A stretch of DNA of 64,000 nt from Gloeobacter violaceus PCC 7421 (GTDB taxonomy: Bacteria; Cyanobacteriota; Cyanobacteriia; Gloeobacterales; Gloeobacteraceae): positions 2,976,001 to 3,040,000 of the forward strand of contig NC_005125.1 of assembly GCF_000011385.1 (NCBI RefSeq), given 5' to 3'. Position numbers and translations under genes: made by a program. The notes under the pieces are model-generated. The model was given only the letters and a program-made list of their open reading frames with translations. It was not told where the DNA came from and made no database searches. Each line of letters begins with the position of its first letter. Position 1 is the first letter of the stretch. Shown here one piece after another: positions 8,809 to 17,472 of the stretch.

Positions 8809-10998
8809 ATGAGCGCGACCACGTACGACTGGCGCAAGGTGATCGATTCTATCAAGATTGAAGACCCGGTCAAGCCGGGCGATTTTGCGAATTTTCTCGA
8901 CATGGCCCGGGGTATCGAGTCGCGCACCGGCGTCTGGAGCATTTCCTATGAGAGCCTGCGCACCCTGGGTCCACCCGAGGGCGGTATGCTGCGGCCTGCC
9001 GTGGGCGGTACCGCCGAGGCGGCGGCTCAAAAGCAACTGGGTATCACCGCCGTGGCCCCCGCCTCCGTGGTCGAATTGCGCCCCAACGCCAGTGAAGAAG
9101 ACTTGCAGGGCGTGCTGCGGGCCGTCTACCGCCAGGTGCTCGGCAACACCTACGTCATGGAAAGCGAAAGACCCACCCAGGCCGAGTCGCTGCTGCGCAA
9201 CGGCTCGATCAGCGTGCGCGAATTCGTCCGCCGCATCGCCAAGTCGGACCTTTACAAAGAGCGCTTTTTCAACAAAGCCTCCAACAACCGCTTCATCGAG
9301 CTCAATTTCAAGCATCTGCTGGGCCGCGCCCCCTACAACCACGGTGAGATTCAGGAGCACTTCGGGCTCTACCACAAGGCCGGCTACGACGTGGAAATCG
9401 ACTCCTACATCGATTCTGATGAGTACATCGAAACTTTCGGCGAGAATATCGTTCCTTATTTCCGGGGCTTCAAGTACCAGACCAACCAGTCCGCGGGCGG
9501 CTTCCCGCGCATGGTCAAACTCTGGGGCGGCGACGCGGGTTCCGACACCGACCGCGGCAAGAATGGCCAGCGCACCCTCGTCACCACCAAAGATCTGATT
9601 GGCCCTACCAAGATATTCGTGCCCTTCGTGGCACCCGGTCGCGACGCGGACATGGTGTCCGGGGACTACACGCGCCTTGCTTTCGGCCTCAGCGGTGAAG
9701 CGGCGGCCCAGCGGCAGTTGGGCATCGCCTCGGTGGCCCCCGCGCCGATCTGCCAGCTGCGCCCCAACGCCAGTGAAGAAGACTTGCAGGGCGTGCTGCG
9801 GGCCGTCTACCGCCAGGTGCTCGGCAACACCTACGTCATGGAAAGCGAAAGACCCACCCAGGCCGAGTCGCTGCTGCGCAACGGCTCGATCAGCGTGCGT
9901 GAATTCGTCCGCCGCATCGCCAAGTCGGACCTTTACAAAGAGCGCTTTTTCAACAAAGCCTCCAACAACCGCTTCATCGAGCTCAATTTCAAGCATCTGC
10001 TGGGCCGCGCCCCCTACAACCACGGTGAGATTCAGGAGCACTTCGGGCTCTACCACAAGGCCGGCTACGACGTGGAAATCGACTCCTACATCGATTCTGA
10101 TGAGTACATCGAAACTTTCGGCGAGAATATCGTTCCTTATTTCCGGGGCTTCAAGTACCAGACCAACCAGTCCGCGGGCGGCTTCCCGCGCATGGTCAAA
10201 CTCTGGGGCGGCGACGCGGGTTCCGATACCGACCGCGCGACGGGTGGACAGCGCACCCTCGTCACCACCCGCGAGTTGGTGAAAACGCTTCCTCTGTTGA
10301 CGGAGATCCCGGCTGTACCGGCTACCCGTGGGTTCGAGCAAGTGCTCAACCAGCTGAAGCGTCCCGCCCCCGGCGGCACGGGTGAGGCGCAGGGACAAAA
10401 GCAACTGGGTATCACCGCCGTGGCTCCCGCGCCGATCTGCCAGCTGCGCCCCAACGCCAGTGAAGAAGACTTGCAGGGCGTGCTGCGGGCCGTCTACCGC
10501 CAGGTGCTCGGCAACACCTACGTCATGGAAAGCGAAAGACCCACCCAGGCCGAGTCGCTGCTGCGCAACGGCTCGATCAGCGTGCGTGAATTCGTCCGCC
10601 GCATCGCCAAGTCGGACCTTTACAAAGAGCGCTTTTTCAACAAAGCCTCCAACAACCGCTTCATCGAGCTCAATTTCAAGCATCTGCTGGGCCGCGCCCC
10701 CTACAACCACGGTGAGATTCAGGAGCACTTCGGGCTCTACCACAAGGCCGGCTACGACGCGGAGATCGACTCCTACATCGATTCTGATGAGTACTTGCTG
10801 ACCTTCGGTGAGGATGTGGTGCCCTACTTCCGGGGCTTCAAGTACCAGACCAACCAGTCCGCGGGCGGCTTCCCGCGCTTCACCAAACTCTACGGTGGCG
10901 ACGCGGGTTCCGACACCGACCGCGGCAAGAATGGCCAGCGTACCCTCGTCACCACCAAAGATCTGGTGGTCTCCGGCCAGTTCAGTAAGCCTGTCTAA
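8809..10998 (+). CDS. Phycobilisome rod linker polypeptide with three linker domains
   Basis: 729 aa, about 81 kDa; a normal rod linker is near 270-290 aa with one domain. After an N-terminal segment (about 1-70) come three PBS linker (CpcC/CpeC-like) domains, about residues 78-260, 305-490 and 533-715. Each begins with a QLGI..VAPA stretch and contains SVREFVRRIAKSDLYKERFF, HLLGRAPYNHGEI and YFRGFKYQTNQSAGGFPR. Each domain should occupy the cavity of one phycobiliprotein hexamer, so a single chain could string three hexamers. Spacers of about 70 aa between domains differ, whereas the domains are almost identical even in DNA. There is no CpcD-type capping domain at the C-terminus. A protein of this architecture and mass is what I recall from Gloeobacter violaceus phycobilisomes. 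A good AGGAG precedes the ATG. Confidence 0.95.
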   Translation: MSATTYDWRKVIDSIKIEDPVKPGDFANFLDMARGIESRTGVWSISYESLRTLGPPEGGMLRPAVGGTAEAAAQKQLGITAVAPASVVELRPNASEEDLQGVLRAVYRQVLGNTYVMESERPTQAESLLRNGSISVREFVRRIAKSDLYKERFFNKASNNRFIELNFKHLLGRAPYNHGEIQEHFGLYHKAGYDVEIDSYIDSDEYIETFGENIVPYFRGFKYQTNQSAGGFPRMVKLWGGDAGSDTDRGKNGQRTLVTTKDLIGPTKIFVPFVAPGRDADMVSGDYTRLAFGLSGEAAAQRQLGIASVAPAPICQLRPNASEEDLQGVLRAVYRQVLGNTYVMESERPTQAESLLRNGSISVREFVRRIAKSDLYKERFFNKASNNRFIELNFKHLLGRAPYNHGEIQEHFGLYHKAGYDVEIDSYIDSDEYIETFGENIVPYFRGFKYQTNQSAGGFPRMVKLWGGDAGSDTDRATGGQRTLVTTRELVKTLPLLTEIPAVPATRGFEQVLNQLKRPAPGGTGEAQGQKQLGITAVAPAPICQLRPNASEEDLQGVLRAVYRQVLGNTYVMESERPTQAESLLRNGSISVREFVRRIAKSDLYKERFFNKASNNRFIELNFKHLLGRAPYNHGEIQEHFGLYHKAGYDAEIDSYIDSDEYLLTFGEDVVPYFRGFKYQTNQSAGGFPRFTKLYGGDAGSDTDRGKNGQRTLVTTKDLVVSGQFSKPV
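9077..9546 (+). repeat. Linker-domain DNA repeat, copy 1 of 3
   Basis: About 470 bp encoding the core of the first linker domain. It matches copy 2 (offset 681 bp) and copy 3 (offset 1368 bp) almost base for base, including synonymous positions; the first visible difference is CGC versus CGT in the VRE-F stretch. Confidence 0.9.
9758..10227 (+). repeat. Linker-domain DNA repeat, copy 2 of 3
   Basis: Second copy of the block starting at 9077. It is nearly identical to copy 1 and differs just after the block, where GKNG becomes ATGG. Confidence 0.9.
10445..10914 (+). repeat. Linker-domain DNA repeat, copy 3 of 3
   Basis: Third copy. It is nearly identical over the first about 310 bp, then diverges from copies 1 and 2 near 10758-10890 (for example AEIDSY and EYLLTFGEDVVPY, FTKLYGG). 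Confidence 0.9.
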
Positions 10999-11007
10999 GT
11001 CCTGCCG

Positions 11008-11044
11008 GCACAAACGGGTCGCGATTTTGCCGACCCGTTTGTGC
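11008..11044 (+). terminator. Hairpin after the linker gene
   Basis: A perfect 14-bp stem, GCACAAACGGGTCG (11008-11021) with its complement at 11031-11044, 9-nt loop, starting 9 bp after the linker stop. There is no U-tract after it. It probably ends the linker transcript and separates it from psbK. Confidence 0.65.
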
Positions 11045-11100
11045 AACCCATGTTACGATTGTTAAACTGCATCGCATATTTTTGTAGTGAGGCTTCACAG

Positions 11101-11244
11101 ATGACAGCATTGACGCTTTTGGCGGCGCCGGGAATCCCCGCCGGTTGGGAGTGGGCAAATCCGTTGATAGACCTGCTTCCCATCATCCCGCTTCTGTTTT
11201 TCGCCCTGGCTTTCGTCTGGCAGGCCGCGATCGGCTTCAAGTAA
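11101..11244 (+). CDS. psbK: Photosystem II reaction centre protein K
   Basis: 47 aa, one transmembrane helix. The stretch PLIDLLPIIPLLFFALAFVWQAAIGFK carries the PsbK signature (DxLPxIPxxFxALAFVWQAAxGF). PsbK is a small core subunit of photosystem II bound near CP43. The frame is open further upstream (from 11041), but the ATG at 11101 has TGAGG at the right distance and gives the family's usual length including a short leader. In Gloeobacter, which lacks thylakoids, the protein would sit in the cytoplasmic membrane (known for the genus, not seen here). Confidence 0.93.
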   Translation: MTALTLLAAPGIPAGWEWANPLIDLLPIIPLLFFALAFVWQAAIGFK

Positions 11245-11268
11245 CGGACGATTTTCTCGACAATCGCT

Positions 11269-11302
11269 GCAGGAAGGCAGGCCCCAGAGCCTGCCTTCCT
11301 GC
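11269..11302. terminator. Strong hairpin between convergent psbK and TerB-like gene
   Basis: GCAGGAAGGCAGGC (11269-11282) pairs perfectly with 11289-11302 over a 6-nt loop. It lies 24 bp after the psbK stop and 4 bp beyond the stop of the opposite gene, so it can serve both transcripts. Confidence 0.75.
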
Positions 11303-11306
11303 GCAT

Positions 11307-11975
11307 TTAGACGTAAGGCGAGACGTCTTCTTGGCAATCGTCCGCCAGGTACGAAAGCGCCCGAAAGCGCAGCCCCACCAGCTGTTCGTACAGCGGATTG
11401 ATCTTGCACATGGGCGGGATGTGCACAACTTTGCCGCCCGGCAGGGGCACATCGCGCTCAAAGGGGCACTGGGACGGAATCATCCGGCACAGAAAGCGGG
11501 CAATGGCCGGATCGCGCACTTCGACGCCGTCGAGCCAGTGCTTGACCGGCTGCAGCAAGTCGAGGTGGGGTGGTCTGTGCTCCGGGGCAACCGGTGCCTG
11601 GGCCGCGCCGGTGAGATTGGTGCGCAGGCCGCTCAATACTTCGCACCGATGGCCCAGAGCGTCGCAAAAGCGCCCAATCAGTTGCTCCTCCGCCTGCGAG
11701 TACTCACCGTCGGCCAGAGCTACCATTAATGCTGTGCGCAAAAAATGTTCAGAAAGGACCGGGTCGGCGGCCAGGGTAGCCGACAACTCCTCCGGCTCGA
11801 TCGGCACAAGCACTTGCGCCGATCGACCGCCGAGTCCTTCCTGGGCGATGACGGCCTGTACACAGGCGCGCTCGGTTTCGTCGTAATCGCCGTCCGCCCA
11901 GGCCACCGTCAGCAGGCCGCGCAGCCAGGCAATCATCTGCTCTTCGCCGCGGATAGAAGAAACTGCACCCACCAT
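11307..11975 (-). CDS. TerB-like protein with C-terminal Mo-dependent-nitrogenase-type domain
   Basis: 222 aa. Residues about 14-115 look like a TerB/DjlA-like helical domain with acidic loops in two repeats (AWADGDYDETER and ALADGEYSQAEE), a proposed metal-binding fold. Residues about 145-215 match the small family named after Mo-dependent nitrogenase C-termini: VKHWLDG, FLCRMIPSQCPFERDV, HIPPMCKINPLYEQLVGLRFRALSYL. No nitrogenase genes are present in the window, and the domain's function is not known to me. A second, stand-alone copy of this domain lies at about 47.1-47.3 kb. The start at 11975 is the longest; an internal ATG (MIAWLRGLL) at about 11936 is possible. Confidence 0.75.
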   Translation of the reverse strand: MVGAVSSIRGEEQMIAWLRGLLTVAWADGDYDETERACVQAVIAQEGLGGRSAQVLVPIEPEELSATLAADPVLSEHFLRTALMVALADGEYSQAEEQLIGRFCDALGHRCEVLSGLRTNLTGAAQAPVAPEHRPPHLDLLQPVKHWLDGVEVRDPAIARFLCRMIPSQCPFERDVPLPGGKVVHIPPMCKINPLYEQLVGLRFRALSYLADDCQEDVSPYV

Positions 11976-12218
11976 TTCGACTTGCTCCCCATCGACATCG
12001 GTCCGGTGGAGCCCCTTCGGGGTACTGGCCGAACGGTCTCCATAGTCTCATTATCGACAAAACAGGGGTGGCCGGGCTGCGGTGGTGGGGTGTGACGGGC
12101 AGTAGATTGGCAGCGGTCCACAAACGCCCTAAAGTTGACCTACCAACCGCCGTGACAAGCTATGGGTAAGCATTTATCAGCAACGGTCGCCGCACCGTCC
12201 AGGAACGAGAGCTAGCCC

Positions 12219-13079
12219 GTGCTCATCCGCGAAAGTACGGTCCGCGCCGGAGGCCGGCAATGGTTTTACCGCTCGGCGGGCAGCGAGTCTGGGCCGCCCG
12301 TGCTGCTCCTGCACGGTCTGCCTTCCCACAGCCACGGTTGGCGGGAGGCGGTCCCGGTGCTGGCCGAGCGGGGTCTGTGGGTGATCGCCGCCGACTGGGT
12401 GGGTTTTGGCGGTAGCGACAAACCGGACAAATCCGCCTTCAACTACACACCGGACGCTTTTATTGCGGCGCTGGCAGCCTTTGTAGACGCCCTCGCCCTG
12501 GAGCGCTTCTCGCTGGTGGTGCAGGGATTTCTGGGCTCAGCAGGCATCCAGTACGCCCTGCGCGAGCCGCGGCGCATCGCCCGGCTGGCCGTCATCAACG
12601 CCCCCATCGCCACGAGTGCCAAATTGCCCTGGAACCTCCGGCAGCTGGGGTTGCCCCTAGTGGGTGAGATGCTCACCCAAAATCCGCTCTCGGTGGATCA
12701 GACCCTCGAAGGGGGAGGTTATACGGTCATTTCCAACGGCGATCTAGGCGCCTTTCGCCGCCCCTACAGCGAGAGCGGCGACGCCGGACGGGCATTGATG
12801 CTCACCGTGCGCAATCTGGATCTGCCCCGGGCGATGGCGGAGATCGAAGCGGGCCTGACTCCCTGGCGTCAGAACGGTCCGGTGCCCACCCCCTTTGCGC
12901 TCGCCCTCATCTGGGGTCTGCGCGACCGCTACCTGGGTGAGGCGATGGCCAAAAGCTTTGTGGCGGCCCACCCGCAGGTCGAATTTTTTCCGGTCGCCCA
13001 GGCCGGTCACTACCCGCTGGAGCAAGACCCCGCGGCGGTCAACCAGGCCCTGGTGCGCTTTGTCGCTCAGCCGCGGTAG
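12219..13079 (+). CDS. Alpha/beta hydrolase fold protein, nucleophile apparently missing
   Basis: 286 aa with GTG start. The fold is clear: LLLHGLPSHSHGW (oxyanion region, about 29), ADWVGFGGSDKP, and a late His in AGHYPLEQDP (about 265). At the nucleophile elbow, where GxSxG or the haloalkane dehalogenase VVQDWG is expected, the protein has VVQGFLGSAG, so neither Ser, Cys nor Asp is in the normal place. It is either catalytically inactive or uses another residue (the Ser three positions on). No signal peptide is seen. It has no operon partners: the next genes point away or are separated. Confidence 0.8.
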   Translation: MLIRESTVRAGGRQWFYRSAGSESGPPVLLLHGLPSHSHGWREAVPVLAERGLWVIAADWVGFGGSDKPDKSAFNYTPDAFIAALAAFVDALALERFSLVVQGFLGSAGIQYALREPRRIARLAVINAPIATSAKLPWNLRQLGLPLVGEMLTQNPLSVDQTLEGGGYTVISNGDLGAFRRPYSESGDAGRALMLTVRNLDLPRAMAEIEAGLTPWRQNGPVPTPFALALIWGLRDRYLGEAMAKSFVAAHPQVEFFPVAQAGHYPLEQDPAAVNQALVRFVAQPR

Positions 13080-13309
13080 GTACCGGAGTTGAGGGTGACG
13101 CTGCCTACCCCCCAGCGGGACACCAGCTTTTCGAGCAGAAGGCGGCCCGGGGCGGCCAGATCGCCGTCCTCACCCACCATTCCCCCTTCGATGATGTTGC
13201 CGAGGTCGGTGCGAAAACACAATCGCCACTGGCCGCCAGGGTCGGGCTCGATAAACAAACTGCCGGTTGCCAGCACCTGGCCGGCATTGCTCGTGATTGC
13301 AAAGCGCAT
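13067..13309 (-). CDS. Small hypothetical protein, 80 aa
   Basis: The reading MRFAITSNAGQVLATGSLFIEPD...GTYRG gives a compact beta-rich small protein with even composition. The stop overlaps the end of the alpha/beta hydrolase gene by 13 bp on the opposite strand. The ATG at 13309 was chosen over the longer open frame because it leaves a 90-bp divergent region to the next gene. I do not recognise a family. Confidence 0.55.
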   Translation of the reverse strand: MRFAITSNAGQVLATGSLFIEPDPGGQWRLCFRTDLGNIIEGGMVGEDGDLAAPGRLLLEKLVSRWGVGSVTLNSGTYRG

Positions 13310-13398
13310 GGGTTGGGTTGGGTGTGCCGAGGAAAGAACTTTCCCAGTATTGCCCAGCGGTGGGCCGTTGCCGCTGCGCCCGGCCATTGTGCGGTACC

Positions 13399-14574
13399 GT
13401 GCAACTAGAAACACTTGGAATAGTGCGATTGGAGCCACCAAAAAAGCCCAGGCGGCGACGGGGAAACGCCCTGTGGATCCTGGCAGTGCTGGTTGTAGCG
13501 CTCATCGGGGGTGGGGTGTACCTGTGGCTTGTGCCTTCGCCGATTCGGGCGGTGGCCTGGAATCCGCCGCCGCGGCCGCCGGTGGTCGGCCCCCTCGCCC
13601 AGAACGGCCGGCTGATGGGGGCGGATTTGATTGGTCGCTTCGCTGGCCCGGCGGCGGTCGCTTTTGACCGCGCAGGGCGGCTCTACACCGGCACCGAAGA
13701 CGGCAAAATCTACCGGATTGCCCTCGCGGCGGCGGGCGGCAGAACGGTCGAAGTGTTCGCCGATACCGGCGGGCGGCCCTGGGGGCTCGCTTTTGATGGA
13801 GCGGGCAATCTGGTGGTGGCGGATGCCCGCCAGGGGCTGCTGGCCATCGATGCGGGCGGGAAGGTGCGAGTACTTGCCAAACGGGATGGAACGCGGGCTC
13901 TGGGGTGGCTCACGGCCGTGGCCGTGGCCGCCGACGGCCGCGTCTACTTTAGCGAAGCGAGCGAGCAACCCTACGGCCGCGACCTCTACCTGGAGGTACT
14001 GGAGGCAAGACCCACCGGGCGCCTGCTGGTCTACGATCCGGCCACTAACCGGGTGCAGGTGCTGGCCACCCGGTTGGCCCTACCCGGCGGCCTCGCCCTG
14101 GCAAGCGGCAGCACCGCCGTACTGGTGAGCGAGGCGGCGCGTTACCGGGTGATGCGCTACCGGTTGGATGGCCCCGGGACCGGAACCGGCGAGCCCTGGA
14201 TTGAGAATTTGCCAGGGTACCCAGGGGGAATGGCCCGCGACGGCGAGCGTTTCTGGCTGACCATCGGCGAACCGCGCATCGACAACATCGATCGCGTGCA
14301 TCCCAATGCCGAACTAAAAAATTGGCTTGCCAAACTGCCCGCCAGTTGGGTGCGCGGCAACGAAAAAGGCTATGGATTGGTCCTGTTGCTCGATAAAAAC
14401 GGCCGCATTCTGGAAAGCTTACAAGATCCGACTGGACGGGTCAATCGTCTCAGCAACGTCGAACACTTCGGTGCGGATCTTTATCTGGCAACGAGCATCG
14501 AAAACGGTATCGCCCGGGTGCGCCTCGCCGCCGGCCGCGCCCAGAGCGGCAACGGCCTCGATCGCTCTCGCTGA
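13399..14574 (+). CDS. Membrane-anchored SMP-30/strictosidine-synthase-like beta-propeller
   Basis: About 391 aa. A basic N-terminus (KKPRRRRG) is followed by one transmembrane helix (ALWILAVLVVALIGGGVYLWLV, about 20-42), then a six-bladed propeller typical of strictosidine synthase/APMAP/SMP-30 proteins: GPAAVAFDRAGRLYTGTEDGKIYRI, RPWGLAFDGAGNLVVADA, LTAVAVAADGRVYFSEAS, LPGGLALASG, MLKNWLA-like segment ELKNWLAKLP, and NRLSNVEHFGADLYLATSIENGIARV. The layout resembles APMAP-type lactonase/arylesterase-like proteins. The domain would face the periplasm. Start codons GTG 13399 and GTG 13423 are both possible; the frame is open further upstream but would overlap the opposite small gene. Confidence 0.8.
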   Translation: MQLETLGIVRLEPPKKPRRRRGNALWILAVLVVALIGGGVYLWLVPSPIRAVAWNPPPRPPVVGPLAQNGRLMGADLIGRFAGPAAVAFDRAGRLYTGTEDGKIYRIALAAAGGRTVEVFADTGGRPWGLAFDGAGNLVVADARQGLLAIDAGGKVRVLAKRDGTRALGWLTAVAVAADGRVYFSEASEQPYGRDLYLEVLEARPTGRLLVYDPATNRVQVLATRLALPGGLALASGSTAVLVSEAARYRVMRYRLDGPGTGTGEPWIENLPGYPGGMARDGERFWLTIGEPRIDNIDRVHPNAELKNWLAKLPASWVRGNEKGYGLVLLLDKNGRILESLQDPTGRVNRLSNVEHFGADLYLATSIENGIARVRLAAGRAQSGNGLDRSR

Positions 14575-14742
14575 GGTGATCCCCGCCCATGGTAATTCGG
14601 TACGTCCTTCGTAACGTTTTTGATCCATTTCGGCAATAGCGCTGCGAACTCCGTATACGATGTCGAGAATAGTTTTCAGACGCCAAATCCGCATTGCTGA
14701 GCCGGATTCCGTTTGAGTTTGCCTATAAATTTGCGTGACGCC

Positions 14743-16755
14743 ATGAATACCAGCACGAGCGCGCATTGGCGCAGTATTGCGATTGTAGGCCCCTACCAGA
14801 GCGGCAAATCGACGCTGTTAGAAAGCCTGCTGTTCGTGACGGGAGCCATCTCCCGCAAGGGGACCGTTGAGGACGGCAACAGCGTCGCCGACGGTACCGC
14901 CGAGGCGCGCGCCCGCCAGATGGGCGTTGAGGTCAACGCTGCCTTTGCCGAATACCAGGGGGTGCAGTTGAGCTTTTTGGATTGCCCGGGGTCGATCGAG
15001 TTTGCCCAGGAGACCTGGAATGCGCTGATCGGTGTGGACGCGGCGCTCGTCGTCTGCGAACCGGAGGCGACCCGGGCCTTGATTGTGGCGCCGCTGCTCA
15101 AGTTTCTTGATGACTGGCAAATTCCCCATGTGCTCTTTATCAACAAGATGGACCGGGCCAGTACTCCCCTAAAAGAGGTCCTGGCTGCACTGCAGTCGAT
15201 CTCAAGCCGTCCCCTCGCCCTGCGCCAGTTCCCGATTGGCCAGGGCGATCGTTTAAGCGGGTTTATCGATTTGGTGAGCGAGCAGGCCTGGCAGTACCAC
15301 CCCGGCGGCCCGCCCGACCCGATTGCGCTACCGGAGATTTATCGCAGCGACGAGTTGGCGGCCCGGGCCGAACTGCTCGAAGTGCTCGCCGAGTTCGACG
15401 ATCACCTGCTCGAAGAACTGGTCGAAGAAATCGAGCCGCCCGAGGCGGAAATTCGCACCGACCTCAAGCGCGACCTCGAAGACGATCTGATCGTGCCGGT
15501 GTTCTGCGGGGTGGCGCTGCGCGATTTTGGAGTCAGGCCGCTTCTGGCCGCGCTGCTTTCGGAGGTGCCGGAGGCGGCCTGTTCTGCTCGTCACCGGGGT
15601 ATCGCCGCCGAAGGCCCGCCTGTGGCCCAGGTGCTCAAGACTTTTTATTCGCCCCAGAGCGGCAAACTTTCGCTGGTGCGCATCTGGCGCGGGGTGTTGG
15701 CCGACGGTGCCCAGATAAACGGTGCGCGCCTCGCCGGGTTGTATCGGCTGTGCGGCCAGCAGCAGACGGCCCTCGCGGCGGCTGGACCCGGCGAGATTGT
15801 CGCCCTGGGTCGCCTCGAAGGGATCAAAACCGGCGACACCCTGGCACTCGGATCACAGGAAACTCCCCTGGCGAGCTGCGCGCCGCTCACCCCGGTTTTT
15901 GCCCTCGCCATCGCCCCCGAAAAGCGCGCCGACGAGGTCAAATTCAGCGCCGCCGTCGCCAAATTGCTCGAAGAAGATCCATCGCTCAGTTGGCAACAAA
16001 ACAGCGGCACGCGCGAGGTGGTTCTCTGGGGCCAGGGCGAAATTCACCTGCAGGTGGCCCTCGGCCGGTTGCGGCGCAAGTACAACCTGCCGATGCAGTC
16101 GCACCCGCCGCAGGTGCCCTACCGCGAGACCATCCGCCGCGCCTGGTCAAGCCACGGACGCTACAAGCATCAGACCGGCGGCCACGGCCAGTTTGGCGAT
16201 GTCTACCTCGACATTCGGCCTCTGGCGCGCGGTGAAGGGTTTCAATTTGCCGAGACGATTGTGGGCGGTGTGGTGCCCCGGCAGTACGTTCCCGGCGTGG
16301 AGACGGGCGTGCGCGAAGCGCTGGAGCGCGGACCTTTGGGCTACCCGGTGGTGGACGTGGCGGTCACCCTCACCAACGGCTCCTACCACACCGTCGATAG
16401 TTCCGAGCAGGCGTTCAAGCAGGCGGCCCGCATCGCGATGCACGAGGGCCTCGCCCGCTGCGAGCCGGTGCTGCTCGAACCGATTGTCGAACTTGACGTC
16501 TCGGTGCCGGTGGAGTTTACCGCCCGCGCCCTGCGCCTGCTCAGCGGCAAACGCGGTCAGATCCTCCACTACCAGGGCGATGGAGAGCGCCGCGAATGGG
16601 ACTGCGTCAACGCCTTTTTGCCCCTCGCTCAGATGAACGAATTTGCTATCGAGTTGCGCTCGCTGAGTCTTGGTGTCGGCTGTTTCGCCTGGCGGCCCGC
16701 CCACCTGCAGGAGGTGCCGGAAAAACTCGCCGAGCGTCTTCTGGCACGCACTTGA
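14743..16755 (+). CDS. Elongation factor G-like GTPase (non-canonical paralogue)
   Basis: About 670 aa. G1 is GPYQSGKST, G3 is DCPG instead of DTPG, and G4 is NKMD; no recognisable RGITI-type G2/switch I motif is present between them. EF-G domains II-V follow, including LSLVRIWRGVLADGAQI (domain II), the domain IV loop HGRYKHQTGGHGQFGDVYL, and a C-terminal RGQILHYQGDGERREWDCVNAFLP (domain V). This matches the EF-G-like paralogue group that is distinct from FusA; these have unknown or regulatory roles on the ribosome. The ATG at 14743 is preferred to a TTG at 14713. Confidence 0.85.
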   Translation: MNTSTSAHWRSIAIVGPYQSGKSTLLESLLFVTGAISRKGTVEDGNSVADGTAEARARQMGVEVNAAFAEYQGVQLSFLDCPGSIEFAQETWNALIGVDAALVVCEPEATRALIVAPLLKFLDDWQIPHVLFINKMDRASTPLKEVLAALQSISSRPLALRQFPIGQGDRLSGFIDLVSEQAWQYHPGGPPDPIALPEIYRSDELAARAELLEVLAEFDDHLLEELVEEIEPPEAEIRTDLKRDLEDDLIVPVFCGVALRDFGVRPLLAALLSEVPEAACSARHRGIAAEGPPVAQVLKTFYSPQSGKLSLVRIWRGVLADGAQINGARLAGLYRLCGQQQTALAAAGPGEIVALGRLEGIKTGDTLALGSQETPLASCAPLTPVFALAIAPEKRADEVKFSAAVAKLLEEDPSLSWQQNSGTREVVLWGQGEIHLQVALGRLRRKYNLPMQSHPPQVPYRETIRRAWSSHGRYKHQTGGHGQFGDVYLDIRPLARGEGFQFAETIVGGVVPRQYVPGVETGVREALERGPLGYPVVDVAVTLTNGSYHTVDSSEQAFKQAARIAMHEGLARCEPVLLEPIVELDVSVPVEFTARALRLLSGKRGQILHYQGDGERREWDCVNAFLPLAQMNEFAIELRSLSLGVGCFAWRPAHLQEVPEKLAERLLART

Positions 16756-16920
16756 TCGGCACCGATGGAACCGGGAGCCCGGGCACTTCTTACTGCAGGC
16801 AGAGGGTGCCTCCTGCCCCCGACGATGACAATTGGGCAGTTCAATGGCAAGTTTGCAGTCGTTCCGAGAGCATGGCACCGGCGCTGCATTGCTACTAAAA
16901 CCCCGACAAGGAGAAAGATC

Positions 16921-17472
16921 ATGGCCGATCTGTCGCGCCTGCGGGTGGCGGTACTCGCTACCGACGGCTTTGAAGAAACGGAACTGACCGAGCCGATGCG
17001 TGCCCTCCAACAAGCGGGTGCCCATGTCGAAATTATTGCGCCCGCAGCGGGAGAGATCCAGGCGTTTCGCCACCACGACAAGAGCGTGCGTGTTGCTGTC
17101 GACCGGACGCTCAACGAAGCGCAACCGAACCAATACGACGCTCTGGTGCTGCCTGGAGGAACATTCAACGCCGATGCACTGCGTGTCGATCCCAAGGTGC
17201 AGGCTTTTGTGCGCAATATGCACCAGTCCGGCAAACCCATCGCCGCCATTTGCCATGCCCCGTGGATCTTGATCTCGACGGGGCTGGTGAAAGGGCGGAC
17301 GCTCACCAGCTATCACACACTCCAAGATGATGTCCGCAATGCTGGGGGGCGATGGCAAGATCGCGAGGTGATCGTCGAGGGCAACTGGGTGACCAGCCGC
17401 AAACCGGACGATCTACCAGCATTCAACCGGGAACTACTCAACCAACTGAGTGCGCTGCCCGGTCGGGTCTGA
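16921..17472 (+). CDS. DJ-1/PfpI family protein
   Basis: 183 aa. The catalytic Cys is at about 111 (AAICHAPWIL, next to His), the acidic partner is in GFEETEL (about 17-21), and LVLPGG precedes. The family includes intracellular protease-like, deglycase/glyoxalase-III and stress proteins such as YhbO. A strong AAGGAG ribosome binding site precedes ATG 16921. It probably protects against carbonyl or oxidative stress, but the exact activity cannot be read from sequence. It is monocistronic. Confidence 0.92.
   Translation: MADLSRLRVAVLATDGFEETELTEPMRALQQAGAHVEIIAPAAGEIQAFRHHDKSVRVAVDRTLNEAQPNQYDALVLPGGTFNADALRVDPKVQAFVRNMHQSGKPIAAICHAPWILISTGLVKGRTLTSYHTLQDDVRNAGGRWQDREVIVEGNWVTSRKPDDLPAFNRELLNQLSALPGRV

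Noticed and set aside
8392-11046. Very long minus-strand open frame (about 884 codons) opposite the linker gene
   Set aside because: It mirrors the triple repeat of the linker and spans into SSADH; its translation is low-complexity and repetitive, without a domain. It is an antisense artefact of high GC.
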